Source: Bradyrhizobium sp. (GTDB lineage: Bacteria; Pseudomonadota; Alphaproteobacteria; Rhizobiales; Xanthobacteraceae). Taken from it: a stretch of DNA of 64,000 nt. Of the stretch, positions 47,024 to 57,000 are shown piece by piece; positions within the stretch are counted from its first letter, which is position 1, and every line of letters starts with the position of its first letter. Below the pieces are notes generated by a model. That model did no database searches. It was not told where the DNA came from and saw only the letters and a list, made by a program, of their open reading frames with translations. Position numbers and translations under genes: made by a program. The stretch lies in NCBI RefSeq assembly GCF_030654605.1, contig NZ_JAURXB010000060.1, positions 1 through 64,000 on the forward strand, given 5' to 3'.

Positions 47024-48190
47024 TTAGAACCGTTCAAGCAGTGTTTCGTCGCTATCCTTACGTAGTGTACCGGCAAGCTTAAGCCAAGCCTCGAGGCATC
47101 GATCAACGTCCCGGGATGTCGTGGACCAGCCCAGACTGAGACGCACAGCTCCCTGGGCGAGTTCGGGACCGAATCCCATGGCCTCCAGCACGTGGGAAGG
47201 CTGAACCTTGCCCGAGGAACAGGCCGAACCCGATGATACCGCAATACCGGCGAGATCGAAGCCGATCACGGCGGTTTCCGCCCTGAGCCCGGGAATCGTG
47301 AACAGGACGGTGTTGGGCAGTCGGGGGACCTCGCCGGAGAACACGATGATCCCGGGGGTCCGCCGCAAGCCGCCTTCAAGCCGGCTTCGCAGCGCTCCGA
47401 GACGGGCTGCGTCATGTTCCAGCGTCACCATGGCGGCCTGCGCCGCCGCGCCGAACCCGGCGATTCCCGCCACGTTCTCGGTTCCAGCCCGGCGGCCGAG
47501 TTCCTGACCGCCGCCCCGCAGCACCGGCTCGAGGCCAAGCACGCCGTCCGCCAAAATCAGGGCGCCGACGCCCTTGGGGCCGCCGATCTTGTGCGCAGAA
47601 AGCGTCACCAGATCGGCGGCCAAATCATTGATATCAAACGGTATCTTTCCAAAGGCCTGGATCGTGTCGACGTGCAGCAGGCCACCTGCTTGATGTACGA
47701 TCTCAGCGGCTTCACCCACCGGCTGAAGCGCGCCGGTTTCGTTGTTGGCCAGCATCACCGAGACCAGCGCCGGGGCACCGCCCGCCAGCATCGCGCGCAG
47801 GCGATCGAGATCCAGCAATCCCGCCCTGATAACGCCGACCTGTTCGATCGCCTCAGCCGCAAATCGGCCGCCCGACAGCACCGAGGCGTGCTCGATGGCC
47901 GACACCAGCAGTCGTTCGACGGGAGTTCCCGACCCCCGCCGCAACCCGGGCGTCAGCGCCAGCGCATTGGCCTCGGTTCCACCGGACGTAAAGACGAGGT
48001 TGCGCGGCGAGGCGCCGACGGCGCCGGCGACCCTGGCCCGCGCCTCCTCGACCAGCCGGCGGGCATGGCGGCCTTCGGCGTGGACCGACGAGGGATTTCC
48101 GCTGAGATCCCAAGCCGCCGCCATCGCCTCTCTGGCCTCGGGGCGCAGCGGCGTGGTCGCGTTCCAGTCGAGATAGATCCGGTCAAGCAT
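47024..48190 (-). CDS. Cysteine desulfurase (NifS/IscS-like, group I)
   Basis: A 388-residue PLP enzyme with the lysine in TLSAHKIGGPKGVGAL and the catalytic Cys in SSGSACSSGKVQPSHVL, the longer group I loop. As the first gene of the operon, it supplies sulfur alongside the separate SufS, so the locus carries one desulfurase of each group. The ATG at 48190 has no clear ribosome site; TAATAT lies ten bases upstream and could be a -10 box of a nearly leaderless transcript. Symbol left blank because iscS and nifS types cannot be separated here. Confidence 0.9.
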   Translation of the reverse strand: MLDRIYLDWNATTPLRPEAREAMAAAWDLSGNPSSVHAEGRHARRLVEEARARVAGAVGASPRNLVFTSGGTEANALALTPGLRRGSGTPVERLLVSAIEHASVLSGGRFAAEAIEQVGVIRAGLLDLDRLRAMLAGGAPALVSVMLANNETGALQPVGEAAEIVHQAGGLLHVDTIQAFGKIPFDINDLAADLVTLSAHKIGGPKGVGALILADGVLGLEPVLRGGGQELGRRAGTENVAGIAGFGAAAQAAMVTLEHDAARLGALRSRLEGGLRRTPGIIVFSGEVPRLPNTVLFTIPGLRAETAVIGFDLAGIAVSSGSACSSGKVQPSHVLEAMGFGPELAQGAVRLSLGWSTTSRDVDRCLEAWLKLAGTLRKDSDETLLERF

Positions 48191-48505
48191 GGTAGTACTA
48201 TATTACCTTAAAGACGCATACGCGACGGCCGCCGCCAAAACCGACCCCGGGCACCCTTATCGCAAGTGGGGATCACGCCGTCGCCTGACAATCGCAAACG
48301 CTAACGCGTTGAACGCACTGCGAGATGTTCAAGAAGCTTGCTTTTGGCCCCTCGCCTCATGCTAGAACGCGGCCTCCAGTTCACCGAGCGCCGTTCGCAT
48401 CGCGCCAAACGACGCCTGATCCGCCCCTTTAACTCTGCAAGGCTTCATTGGCGAACACGCCGGATGAGGCCGCCCAAAGGCGGTTGATTTTGCCGAGGAA
48501 TCAAA
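48191..48505. other. Divergent intergenic region ahead of the SUF operon
   Basis: 315 bases between the minus-strand desulfurase gene and a plus-strand hydrolase. It holds TAGTACTA (a perfect 8-bp palindrome) next to the desulfurase start, and a TTGAAC-N12-GTTCAA dyad at about 48309-48332. No recognisable Irr, Fur or IscR box was found. No gene. Confidence 0.45.
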
Positions 48506-49153
48506 ATGCCTGAAGTCATCTTCACCGGCCCCGCAGGCCGCCTCGAAGGCCGTTATCACCCGGCCAAGCAGAAGAACGCCCCGATCGCGATGGTGCTGCA
48601 TCCGCATCCGCAGTTTCACGGCACGATGAATCACCAGATCATCTACCAGTGCTACTACGCCTTCGCGCATCGCGGCTTTTCGGTGCTGCGCTTCAATTTC
48701 CGGGGCGTCGGCCGCAGCCAGGGTTCGTTCGACCACGGCACCGGCGAGTTGTCCGATGCCGCCTCCGCGCTCGACTGGGCGCAGACCATCAATCCGGAAG
48801 CGCGCGCCTGCTGGGTCGCCGGCTTCTCGTTCGGCGCCTGGATCGGCATGCAGCTCTTGATGCGCCGGCCCGAGGTCGAAGGCTTCATCTCGATCGCACC
48901 GCCCGCCAATCTCTACGACTTCTCGTTCCTCGCGCCCTGCCCGTCCTCGGGCCTGATCGTGCATGGCGAGAAGGATGCGGTGGTGCCGCCGAAGGACGTC
49001 AACACCCTGGTCGAGAAGCTCAAGACCCAGAAGGGCATCGTCATCGATCAGCAGATCATCCCGGGCGCCAACCATTTCTTCGACGGCAAATTGCAGCCGC
49101 TGATGGAAACGGTGACCGGCTATCTCGACATGCGGCTCGCCAACGTTCGCTGA
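48506..49153 (+). CDS. Alpha/beta hydrolase (DUF/YqiA-like esterase fold)
   Basis: A 215-residue serine hydrolase without signal peptide. It has the oxyanion region VLHPHPQFHGTM, the nucleophile elbow GFSFGA, Asp in HGEKDAVVPP and the late His in GANHFF. This HPHP...GTMN group is common in alphaproteobacteria; the substrate is unknown. GAGGA lies about six bases upstream of the ATG. Confidence 0.85.
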   Translation: MPEVIFTGPAGRLEGRYHPAKQKNAPIAMVLHPHPQFHGTMNHQIIYQCYYAFAHRGFSVLRFNFRGVGRSQGSFDHGTGELSDAASALDWAQTINPEARACWVAGFSFGAWIGMQLLMRRPEVEGFISIAPPANLYDFSFLAPCPSSGLIVHGEKDAVVPPKDVNTLVEKLKTQKGIVIDQQIIPGANHFFDGKLQPLMETVTGYLDMRLANVR

Positions 49154-49196
49154 GTTCAGCCGTTGGCCAAGGCCCCGATCGCGGCATCAGACCAGC

Positions 49197-49299
49197 CGTC
49201 GTCACCCGCGAAAGCGGGTGATCCAGTACGCCGCGGCCTCTCGATTGAAAACCAACGTTCCTGGAATACTGGATCGCCCGGTCGAAGCCGGGCGACGAC
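49197..49299. repeat. Inverted dispersed repeat after the hydrolase gene
   Basis: Left part CGTCGTCACCCGCG with AGCGGGTGATCCAGTA; right part TACTGGATCGCCCGG with GCCGGGCGACGAC. The outer arms pair imperfectly. It lies between convergent genes (hydrolase and GST). Confidence 0.7.
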
Positions 49300-49329
49300 A
49301 GCTTTGCTGTAGTTGCCCGCCCACAAACG

Positions 49330-50007
49330 TCACGCCGCGCGGGCCCGCGCCTGCAAACCCGACAACCACGACTCCCGCCGCTCGACAAAATCGCGCAGCA
49401 GCGCCGGATAGTCCGCGCCGACCGCCGATCGCACCGATGGCCGCGCCGCCAGCGCCTTGCGCCAGCGCGCGAGCTTCGGCTTGTTGGCGAAAATGCCGAA
49501 ATCGGCTATCTCGTCGAACAGATCGAAATAGCGGAACACCGGACCGAACACGGCATCGACCAGCGAGAAGTTTTCGCCGTCGAACCATGGCGCCGCCGCG
49601 ACACGCGTCTCGAGCCGTGCGAATTTTTGTTCGAGCTGTGCCGTCTTGGCCTTGAACGTGGCTTCGTCCTTGGCGGCATAGAAGCCCGCGATGTCGCCCA
49701 GCACCGCCGAGCCGAATTCGATCCAGCCGCGATGTTCGGCGCGGGTCAGGGCATCGGCCGGATGCAGCGGTTGCGGCTGCGTCTCCTCCAGATATTCGAG
49801 GATGACGGCCGACTCGAAGATCGCGGTGTCGCCGACCAGCAGCACCGGCGTCTTGCCGAGCGGCGAGAGCTTCAAAAACCAGTCCGGCTTGTTGGCGAGA
49901 TCGATATCGACCCGCTCGAAGTCAACGCCCTTCTCGTTCAGCGCGATCACCGCGCGCTGCACATAGGGACAGAGTTTGTGGCTGATGAGTTTCAGGGGCG
50001 TGACCAT
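49330..50007 (-). CDS. Glutathione S-transferase-like protein
   Basis: A 225-residue GST with thioredoxin-like N-domain (LKLISHKLCPYVQRAVIALNE, so a CPY motif), the glutathione-binding GKTPVLLVGDTAIFESAVILEYLEE, and an all-helical C-domain (FSLVDAVFGPVFRYFD). The cysteine in the active-site position suggests an omega/beta-type thiol transferase or dehydroascorbate-like activity. The ATG at 50007 follows a promoter region with three repeats of a palindrome (next entry), implying dedicated control. Confidence 0.87.
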   Translation of the reverse strand: MVTPLKLISHKLCPYVQRAVIALNEKGVDFERVDIDLANKPDWFLKLSPLGKTPVLLVGDTAIFESAVILEYLEETQPQPLHPADALTRAEHRGWIEFGSAVLGDIAGFYAAKDEATFKAKTAQLEQKFARLETRVAAAPWFDGENFSLVDAVFGPVFRYFDLFDEIADFGIFANKPKLARWRKALAARPSVRSAVGADYPALLRDFVERRESWLSGLQARARAA

Positions 50008-50019
50008 GATCGTTCTCGC

Positions 50020-50085
50020 AGTTTCATGCAGATGCATAAAACTAAATGCACTTGCATGAAACTGTCAAGATCGATGCACCTGCAT
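50020..50085. promoter_or_regulatory. Triple palindromic operator upstream of the GST gene
   Basis: Three copies of ATGCA-NN-TGCAT: 50026-50037 (NN = GA), 50046-50057 (CT) and 50074-50085 (CC). The first two are also nested in a larger dyad, with arms GTTTCATGCA (50021-50030) and TGCATGAAAC (50053-50062). The region fills the 83-bp gap between the GST start and the anmK stop. Probably bound by a dimeric repressor controlling the GST gene; the regulator is not in the window. Confidence 0.75.
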
Positions 50086-50090
50086 CCTGA

Positions 50091-51200
50091 TCACGGCCGC
50101 GCGATCACCCCGCCGGTCATCGGGATCGGCACGCCCGTGGTGGCGGGATAGCTCAGCGGCAGGCCTTTCAGGCCGCGCGCGGCCAGAAAGCCGAACGCCT
50201 GCGCCTCGATGGCGTCGGCCGACCAGCCCAGCGCGTCGGCGGATTCGACGGTCGCAGGCGCAAGACGCTCGCGCAGCATCCGCAGCAAAGTGAGGTTGCG
50301 GGCGCCGCCGCCGGCCACGATCCAGCTCTTCGGCTCCTTCGGCAGCAGCGGCACGATGCGGGCGATGGCTTCCGCGGTGAACGCGGTCAGGGTCGCCGCA
50401 CCATCGGCGGGCGGCATCTCGCGCAGCACCAGCGAGGCAAAATCGTTGCGGTCGAGCGATTTCGGCGGCGGCAGCGCAAAGAACCGATGCTCCAGCGCCC
50501 GGATCACCCAAGGCACATCGACCGCGCCCTGGGCCGCCAGGCGGCCCTCGCAATCGAACGGCTGGTTCATCTTGCGGAACATGTAGTCGTCGAGCAGCGC
50601 GTTGCCCGGCCCGGTATCGCAGGCGATCAGGACGTCATTGCCGTCGATATAGGTGATGTTGGAAACGCCGCCGATATTGACCACGACGATCGGGCCCTCG
50701 CGCTCCAGCGATTGCGCCAGCGCGCGGTGATAGACCGGCACGAACGGCGCACCCTGCCCGCCGGCTTCGACATCGGCGGCGCGGAAATCGTACATGACGG
50801 GGATATGGATGGCCTTCGCCAGCGCGGTGGCATCGCCGATCTGCACGGTCAATTTCTGCGCCGGCCGGTGCAGCACGGTCTGGCCGTGAAAGCCGACGAT
50901 ATCGATGTTTTCGCGGGTAATGTGGTGCTGCGAGGTAAAGCTGGCGACCGCCTCGGCATGGGCTTGGGTCACGGCGCGCTCGGCCTCGCCCAGGATGCCC
51001 GGCCGGGCATCGCGCTGCGACAGGTTGACGGCCTCGGTCAGCGCCTGCCGCAACAGGCCGCGCTCGTGGGCGGTATAGGCCCGGTAGCCGGACGGGCCGA
51101 ACGACTTCACCCGCTTGCCGTCGGTTTCGATCAGGGCGACGTCGACCCCGTCGAGCGAGGTGCCGCTCATCAGACCGACTGCCGTCAGCATCATTGCCAT
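50091..51200 (-). CDS. anmK: Anhydro-N-acetylmuramic acid kinase
   Basis: A 369-residue AnmK, phosphorylating 1,6-anhydroMurNAc released by lytic transglycosylases during cell-wall recycling. Motifs: GLMSGTSLDGVD at the start, GFHGQTVLHRP, VNIGGVSNITY, ACDTGPGNALLDD and WIVAGGGARN. The start is taken at ATG 51200; ATG 51194 and GTG 51218 (GGAGG close by) are alternatives. It fits with the MltB-type transglycosylase in the same window. Confidence 0.93.
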   Translation of the reverse strand: MAMMLTAVGLMSGTSLDGVDVALIETDGKRVKSFGPSGYRAYTAHERGLLRQALTEAVNLSQRDARPGILGEAERAVTQAHAEAVASFTSQHHITRENIDIVGFHGQTVLHRPAQKLTVQIGDATALAKAIHIPVMYDFRAADVEAGGQGAPFVPVYHRALAQSLEREGPIVVVNIGGVSNITYIDGNDVLIACDTGPGNALLDDYMFRKMNQPFDCEGRLAAQGAVDVPWVIRALEHRFFALPPPKSLDRNDFASLVLREMPPADGAATLTAFTAEAIARIVPLLPKEPKSWIVAGGGARNLTLLRMLRERLAPATVESADALGWSADAIEAQAFGFLAARGLKGLPLSYPATTGVPIPMTGGVIARP

Positions 51201-51237
51201 CGTGCCCGATTGGGGCACCCCTCCGGTGAAGCCCGGC

Positions 51238-51264
51238 TTGTGTCAAACCAGCACATCTTATAAT
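51238..51264 (+). promoter_or_regulatory. Candidate tyrS promoter
   Basis: TTGTGT (51238-51243), a 15-bp spacer and a perfect TATAAT (51259-51264). Predicted transcription start about 51271, giving an approximately 90-base leader before tyrS. It overlaps the divergent anmK start region. Confidence 0.45.
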
Positions 51265-51358
51265 GCCACAGCGCACATGCTTGCAGCAGCCTAATCCGTC
51301 CGGGTTCCGCAAACAGTTACAATTACCGTGAAATAAGAATGATCAGAGTCGCACACAA

Positions 51359-52612
51359 ATGACTGCTTTTAAATCTGATTTTCTGAACGTCCTGCAGGAA
51401 CGTGGCTTCGTCCACCAATGCTCCGATTTCGACTGCCTCGACGCGCTCGCCGCGAAGGGCCAGGCGACGGCCTATGTCGGCTACGACTGCACCGCGCCGT
51501 CCCTGCATATCGGCAACTTCCTCACCATGATGATGCTGTACTGGCTGCAGCAGAGCGGCAACAAGCCGATCACCTTGATGGGTGGCGGCACCACGATGGT
51601 CGGCGACCCCTCCGGCAAGGACGAATCGCGCGCCATCCGCTCCGTCGCGGAGATCGAGGCCAACAAGGCCAGCATCCGCGGCGTGTTCGCCAAGGTGCTG
51701 CGCTATGGCGAAGGGTCCAGCGACGCGGTGATGCTCGACAACGCCGAATGGCTCACGAAACTGAACTGGATCGAGATGCTGCGCGACATCGGCCGGCATT
51801 TCTCGGTCAACCGCATGCTGACGATGGATTCGGTGCGGCTGCGTCTCGAGCGCGAGCAGGAGATGAGCTTCATCGAATTCAACTACATGGTCTGCCAGGC
51901 CTACGATTTCGTCGAACTGTCGCGCCGTGTCGATTGCCGGTTGCAGATGGGCGGCTCGGACCAGTGGGGCAACATCGTCAACGGCGTCGACCTCGGCCGC
52001 CGCATGGGCACGCCGCAATTGTTCGCGCTGACCACGCCCCTGCTGACGACGGCGTCGGGCGAAAAGATGGGCAAGACCGCCCAGGGCGCGGTCTGGCTCA
52101 ATGCCGACCAGTTCAGCCCGTACGATTTCTGGCAATACTGGCGCAACGCCGAAGACGCCGACGTGGTGAAATTTTTAAAACTGTTCACGATCCTGCCGAT
52201 GGGCGAGATCGCCAGGCTTGCGGCGTTGCAGGGCGGCGAGATCAACGAAGCCAAGAAGGTGCTGGCGACGGAAGCGACCGCGCTGCTGCATGGCCGCGAC
52301 GCCGCCAACACCGCGGCGGAAACCGCGCGCCAGACCTTCGAGGAAGGCACGCACGCCGAGAACCTGCCGACGATCGAGATTTCGGGCGCCGAGCTGGAGG
52401 CCGGGCTTGGCGTGCTGGCGGCATTCGTCAAGACCGGCCTGGTTGCCTCCAATGGCGAGGCACGGCGTCAGATCAAGGGCGGCGGCCTGCGCGTCAACGA
52501 CACCGCCGTCAGCGACGAGAAGATGTCGCTGACGCCGAAGGACCTCACCCCCGAAGGCGTGATCAAACTGTCCATGGGCCGCAAGCGCCACGTCCTGCTC
52601 AAGCCTGCATAG
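51359..52612 (+). CDS. tyrS: Tyrosyl-tRNA synthetase
   Basis: A 417-residue class I synthetase charging tRNA-Tyr. HIGH-like motif LHIGNF and KMSKS-like motif GEKMGKT are visible, with [13 protein letters not shown] for tyrosine binding. A C-terminal S4 RNA-binding domain ([19 protein letters not shown]) ends the protein. Length is standard. No T-box or leader peptide was recognised upstream. Confidence 0.95.
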   Translation: MTAFKSDFLNVLQERGFVHQCSDFDCLDALAAKGQATAYVGYDCTAPSLHIGNFLTMMMLYWLQQSGNKPITLMGGGTTMVGDPSGKDESRAIRSVAEIEANKASIRGVFAKVLRYGEGSSDAVMLDNAEWLTKLNWIEMLRDIGRHFSVNRMLTMDSVRLRLEREQEMSFIEFNYMVCQAYDFVELSRRVDCRLQMGGSDQWGNIVNGVDLGRRMGTPQLFALTTPLLTTASGEKMGKTAQGAVWLNADQFSPYDFWQYWRNAEDADVVKFLKLFTILPMGEIARLAALQGGEINEAKKVLATEATALLHGRDAANTAAETARQTFEEGTHAENLPTIEISGAELEAGLGVLAAFVKTGLVASNGEARRQIKGGGLRVNDTAVSDEKMSLTPKDLTPEGVIKLSMGRKRHVLLKPA

Positions 52613-52666
52613 GCGCATTCGCTATATGCGCTTGCTAGGGGCCGCGGAAACGCGCTCCCTTCTCCC

Positions 52667-53914
52667 ATGGATCAGAATACGCCACGGGAGGATGCGCCGA
52701 CAAAACCGCTGAAGCCGGCGCGGGTGGCGCTCAACGTGCTCGCGCTGTGCTTTGCACTGTCGGTGCTGGGCCGCGGCCTCGGCGAGAGTTTTACGGTATT
52801 CCTCAAACCGATATCGGAAGATTTCGGCTGGGACCGCGCCGAGGTGGTCTCGGTCTATTCGCTGACCTGGCTGGCGGGAGGATTGACCGCGCCGCTGATC
52901 GGCCGGCTGTTCGACCGCTCCGGCCCTCGCGCCGTCTACTCGCTCGGGCTGTTCCTGCTCGGCGCCGCGTTCCTGGTCGCGGCGCATGCGCAGCATCTCT
53001 GGCAGGTTCAGCTCAGCGTCGGGCTCTGCGTCGGGCTCGGCATCGCCCTGATCGGCAATGTGCCGAATTCAATCCTGCTCGGCCGCTGGTTCGGCCCGCG
53101 GCTGCCGACCGCGATGGCGATCCTGTATTCGGCGACCGGCGCCGGCATATTCGTGCTGCTGCCGGCCTCGCAACTCTTGATCGACCGGATCGGCTGGCGC
53201 GATGCCTACCAGCTGTTCGGGATCGTCGCGCTGTGCCTGCTGCTGCCGCTGCTGGTGCTGCCGTGGCGGCTGTTCGCCACCGGCTCGCCGCACATCGCCC
53301 GAAAAACCGATGCTGACTTCGTCGACAATGGCTGGACGCTCGGCAGCGCAATCCGCCATCACGCCTTCTGGGCGCTGTTTTGCACCTTCTTCTTCACCGC
53401 GGTGGCGATGTACGCGATCACCGCGCAGATCGTCGCCTATCTGATCGACGCCGGATTTCCGCCGTTGCAGGCGGCCACCGCCTGGGGCTTTTCCGGCATC
53501 CTGACGCTGTTCGGCATGCTCGGTATCTCGACCCTGGACGGCATCATCGGCCGCCGGCCTTCAGTGCTGTTCAGCTACGGCGTCTCGATCGTCGGACTCA
53601 TCCTGCTCTGGCTCATTCAGTATTATCCGAACTACTGGCTGCTGACGGGTTTTATCCTCTGCTTCGGCAGCATGATCGGTTCGCGCGGGCCGCTGATCAC
53701 GGCGACCGCGCTCAACATTTTCAGGGGCGAGCGGGTCGGCACCATCTTCGGCACGATTTCGATCGGCAGCGGGCTGGGCTCCGGACTGGGCTCCTGGGCC
53801 GGCGGCCTGATCCACGACTGGACCCAGGGCTACAACTGGCTGATCGCATTCGCGCTGGTCAATGTGGTGCTGGGGTTGATCCCGTTCCTGGTGGTGCCGG
53901 CGCTGAGGCGGTGA
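52667..53914 (+). CDS. Major facilitator superfamily transporter
   Basis: A 415-residue, 12-helix MFS protein with the loop 2-3 signature GLTAPLIGRLFDRSGPRAVY and a cytoplasmic start. The pattern resembles the OFA/monocarboxylate group of MFS transporters, but substrate cannot be told. It follows tyrS by 54 bp on the same strand. A palindromic repeat ends the transcript region. Confidence 0.85.
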   Translation: MDQNTPREDAPTKPLKPARVALNVLALCFALSVLGRGLGESFTVFLKPISEDFGWDRAEVVSVYSLTWLAGGLTAPLIGRLFDRSGPRAVYSLGLFLLGAAFLVAAHAQHLWQVQLSVGLCVGLGIALIGNVPNSILLGRWFGPRLPTAMAILYSATGAGIFVLLPASQLLIDRIGWRDAYQLFGIVALCLLLPLLVLPWRLFATGSPHIARKTDADFVDNGWTLGSAIRHHAFWALFCTFFFTAVAMYAITAQIVAYLIDAGFPPLQAATAWGFSGILTLFGMLGISTLDGIIGRRPSVLFSYGVSIVGLILLWLIQYYPNYWLLTGFILCFGSMIGSRGPLITATALNIFRGERVGTIFGTISIGSGLGSGLGSWAGGLIHDWTQGYNWLIAFALVNVVLGLIPFLVVPALRR

Positions 53915-53925
53915 GCGAATTAAAC

Positions 53926-54009
53926 CGTCATTGCGAGCGCAGCGAAGCAATCCATAGCTCGGATGCCGTTGCAATGGATTGCTTCGTCGCTTTGCTCCTC
54001 GCGATGACG
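53926..54009. repeat. Palindromic repeat between convergent MFS and AsmA-like genes
   Basis: Left arm CGTCATTGCGAGCGCAGCG with AAGCAATCCAT; right arm ATGGATTGCTTCGTCGC with CTCCTCGCGATGACG. The same family as 45365-45444, inserted in reverse orientation. It may act as a bidirectional transcription end. Confidence 0.85.
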
Positions 54010-54022
54010 AGGAACGACGGAA

Positions 54023-57000
54023 TCAGTTGTTCGGCGGAAACTCGATCGGGTTGTTCTGCTTGCCGGTGTTGAACTCGAAGATCTTCCTGAGCACGCCGGG
54101 CGCCATCGCCGAAATCGGGTTGACGCGGAGCACCGGCTGGCTCGGCGTGCCGACGATCTCGTACGTCATTCCGATCAGCCCCTCGTTGCTGCCGCCGCCG
54201 AGGATCAGCCCGAGCAGCGGAATCTGGCCGAACGCATTGTTCAGCCCGTACATCGGCACGAAGGTGCCGCTCATGCGCACCTGGTTGCCGGGGAAATCCA
54301 GATTGCCTTCGATGGTGCCGCCGATCATCGGGCCCTTGAGGACGCCTTCCCGGATCGTGAGCTGCCCGCGTTGCCGGGTGAATTCCGCGCGCACGCGCGA
54401 GAAGGAAACGCCGCTCTGCGCGCCGGCCGGCCCGCCGGCCACCGCGCGATCCAGCGAGGCCTCGCCCTTGATGGAGAAATCGCGGACATTGATCAGGCCC
54501 TCTTTCGCGCTGGGCTCGACCGTCGGCGGATCCATCGCCAGGCTGAGCTGGCCGCCGACCACCTTGGCGTAGGTATCGGAGAAGCGCAGGAACGCGCCGG
54601 CGTCGGCGGTTTCGAGATAGATCAGCTCGCGCCCCTGCGGGCGGCGCAAATCCGCCGTCAGCGGCGTATCGCGGCCAAGCTTGCCGCTCAGCGTAAAACT
54701 CTTGATCGCGCCGTTGCGCCGCGAGAACTTGACGTCGACGCTGCGCAACGCCTCACCGTAGAAGCCGGCCACCGCGCCGAGCTTGAGGTCGACATCGAAA
54801 TCGATGCTCTTGGTCTTGCTCTTGGGGTCGGCGTCCTTGCCGGACATGGCCGACTTCAGGAAGCCGCGGCCGTCGAACACATCGCCGCGCATCGTCACTT
54901 TCAACACCCCATCGGGGGTGCGGTCGGCCTTGAGCGAGGTCTTGTCGCCTTCGGACGGCGAATAGGTCGGGAAGTTGGCATTGATCAGATCGCCGTTCTG
55001 GTCGACCTCGAGCGACCCCTTGATCGAAACGCCGCCGCCGTCGATCACGATGTCCTCGAGCCGCGTGGATTGCTGCTTCTGCACCACGTTGAAAACCGCC
55101 CGGCTCGACTTGCCCGGCAGCTTGACCCAGCCCGGCAGGATATTGTCGAGCTTCAGCGCAGTCAGATCGGCCTCGATGCCCATCCGGCTGGTTTCGCCGA
55201 TCTTGCCCGACAGCTTGAGTGGAATGTTGCCGGTGACGGCGGGGCCGAGATCGAACCCGAGCCGGGCGCGGCTGGCGTCGTCGAGCGTCGCCTGCAGTTT
55301 AATGTCGGCATCGCCCTCGTTCGGCTTGCGATAATCCAGCGAGGCCGATTGCCCGTTGATCTTGACCTCGCCCTTGACCTGATAGCCGGCGTTATTGGCC
55401 GTGACCTTCAACGCATTCGATTCAAGCTTCTGGTTCATCACCAGTTTGTCGGCGGAGAAACCTGCCAGATCGGCCGAGATGGCAAAGGTGGTGTCGGCCT
55501 TGCTGAGCGAGCCCTTGACCGGCAGGCCGAGCGTGACCAGAGCGCTGACCGTGCCCTTGCTCGAATTGGGATCGATCAGGGTGCCGGAAAACTCGCTGAG
55601 GCGGTCGGATGCGAGAATTTCGGCCATCGCGGGCACCGGGCCATCGATCCGGAACCGGATCTTCGCCGGTGACGGTTTCGGCGCCATGTCCGGCACTTCG
55701 AAGACGAAATCGGTGATGTTCAGCTTGCGCCCGGTCGGCGTATCGGACGCAGCCTGCCCGATGGTGACGGTCGCCGTGCGGCCGGTCACCCGGGCCTTCA
55801 GGTCGGCGTCGCGTACCAGCGGCATTTCGTCCACCGGCCGCAAGGTCACGCCTGACGCGACGATGTTGACGGCAAGACCGTCATCCGGGATCGGGGGTCC
55901 TCGCCGCGACAGATTTCGAACCGGCGAGTTGACGCCGACCTCGATGCGCTGCAGCGAGCCGCGTTCGACCCGCTCGATCACCCATTCGCGGACCTCGGGA
56001 ACGATCAGGATCGGCCACATCCGCTTCAGCGCCGACGCCGACATCGGCGTTCCCGCAAAACCCAGCGTCAGGCGCGGCTCGCCGGAATATTCGACACTGC
56101 CGGTGCCGGCGACGCCGATCTCGCCGTTGCTGATATCCGCCTGCGTCAGCAGCACGCGCTTGCGGTCGGTGTCGAAGCGAAGGCCAATGGCGATGCGATT
56201 GAAAATCAGGGGTTGTTCGTTGTCCGCCCCCGACAGCACGATGGTGCCGCCGGAAAATCCCAGCTGCCATTCGGCGACATTGCCGTTCGGCGGCTCGAGA
56301 TGCGCCAACAGCGTGACCCGGTTCGCGCCGGAAATAATCTTGAACGGCGCCACCAGCACGCGCCGTCCGGAATCCCATTCGACATTGATCTCGGCCGAAT
56401 CGATCGCCATCGGATAGTCAGGCGTATCGCTGTCGATGATGTGCCCGGCGCCCGCGGTTACCTTGCCGCGGAAATAGGTCGGCAGGCCGTCGCGCCCGAG
56501 TTCGCCCTTCAGCTCGCCGGTCAGCGGCAGGTCCGCGCTGTAGGTCAGGTCCTTCAGCCGCATCGCCAGCAGAATATTGGCCGTGGGCACGTTGGTGGCG
56601 CGGATGTCGACCGATCGCACCCCGTTGGCGGGAGCTCCGACCACGACGCGAAGCGACCAGGCGCGGCTGCCTTCTTCACCGAGACTGATCGCCACCCCGC
56701 CGCCACTCGGCCGGCGCATGCTGAGGCTGATATTTTCGAACGTCCATTTGTTGCCGCGCTGCTGGTCGTCGACGACAAGGTTACCGTTCTTCAGGCCGAT
56801 CTCGTTGAGGTTTTGCCCGTCGAGCCCGGTCAGGCTCAGGCTGTCGAGCCAGTCGAGGCCGGCGAGCAGACCGCTCTGCGAGGTGTCGGGAACCGGCGCC
56901 GCGGGCGCGGTCGTGGCGCCGGGCGAAGATGGCGACGGGCTTGCTGGCGGCATCGCGGGAATCTGGCGCGGAAATGTCGGCGCCAGCCCTGCTTCCTTTT

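Noticed and set aside
48191..48230. Iron-responsive Irr or RirA box in front of the SUF operon
   Set aside because: No sequence matching known motifs was found. TAGTACTA is palindromic but fits none of them.
54371..55672. Open frame of 433 codons antisense to the AsmA-like gene
   Set aside because: No recognisable motif, and the minus-strand frame is continuous over 3.7 kb with a sensible domain layout.
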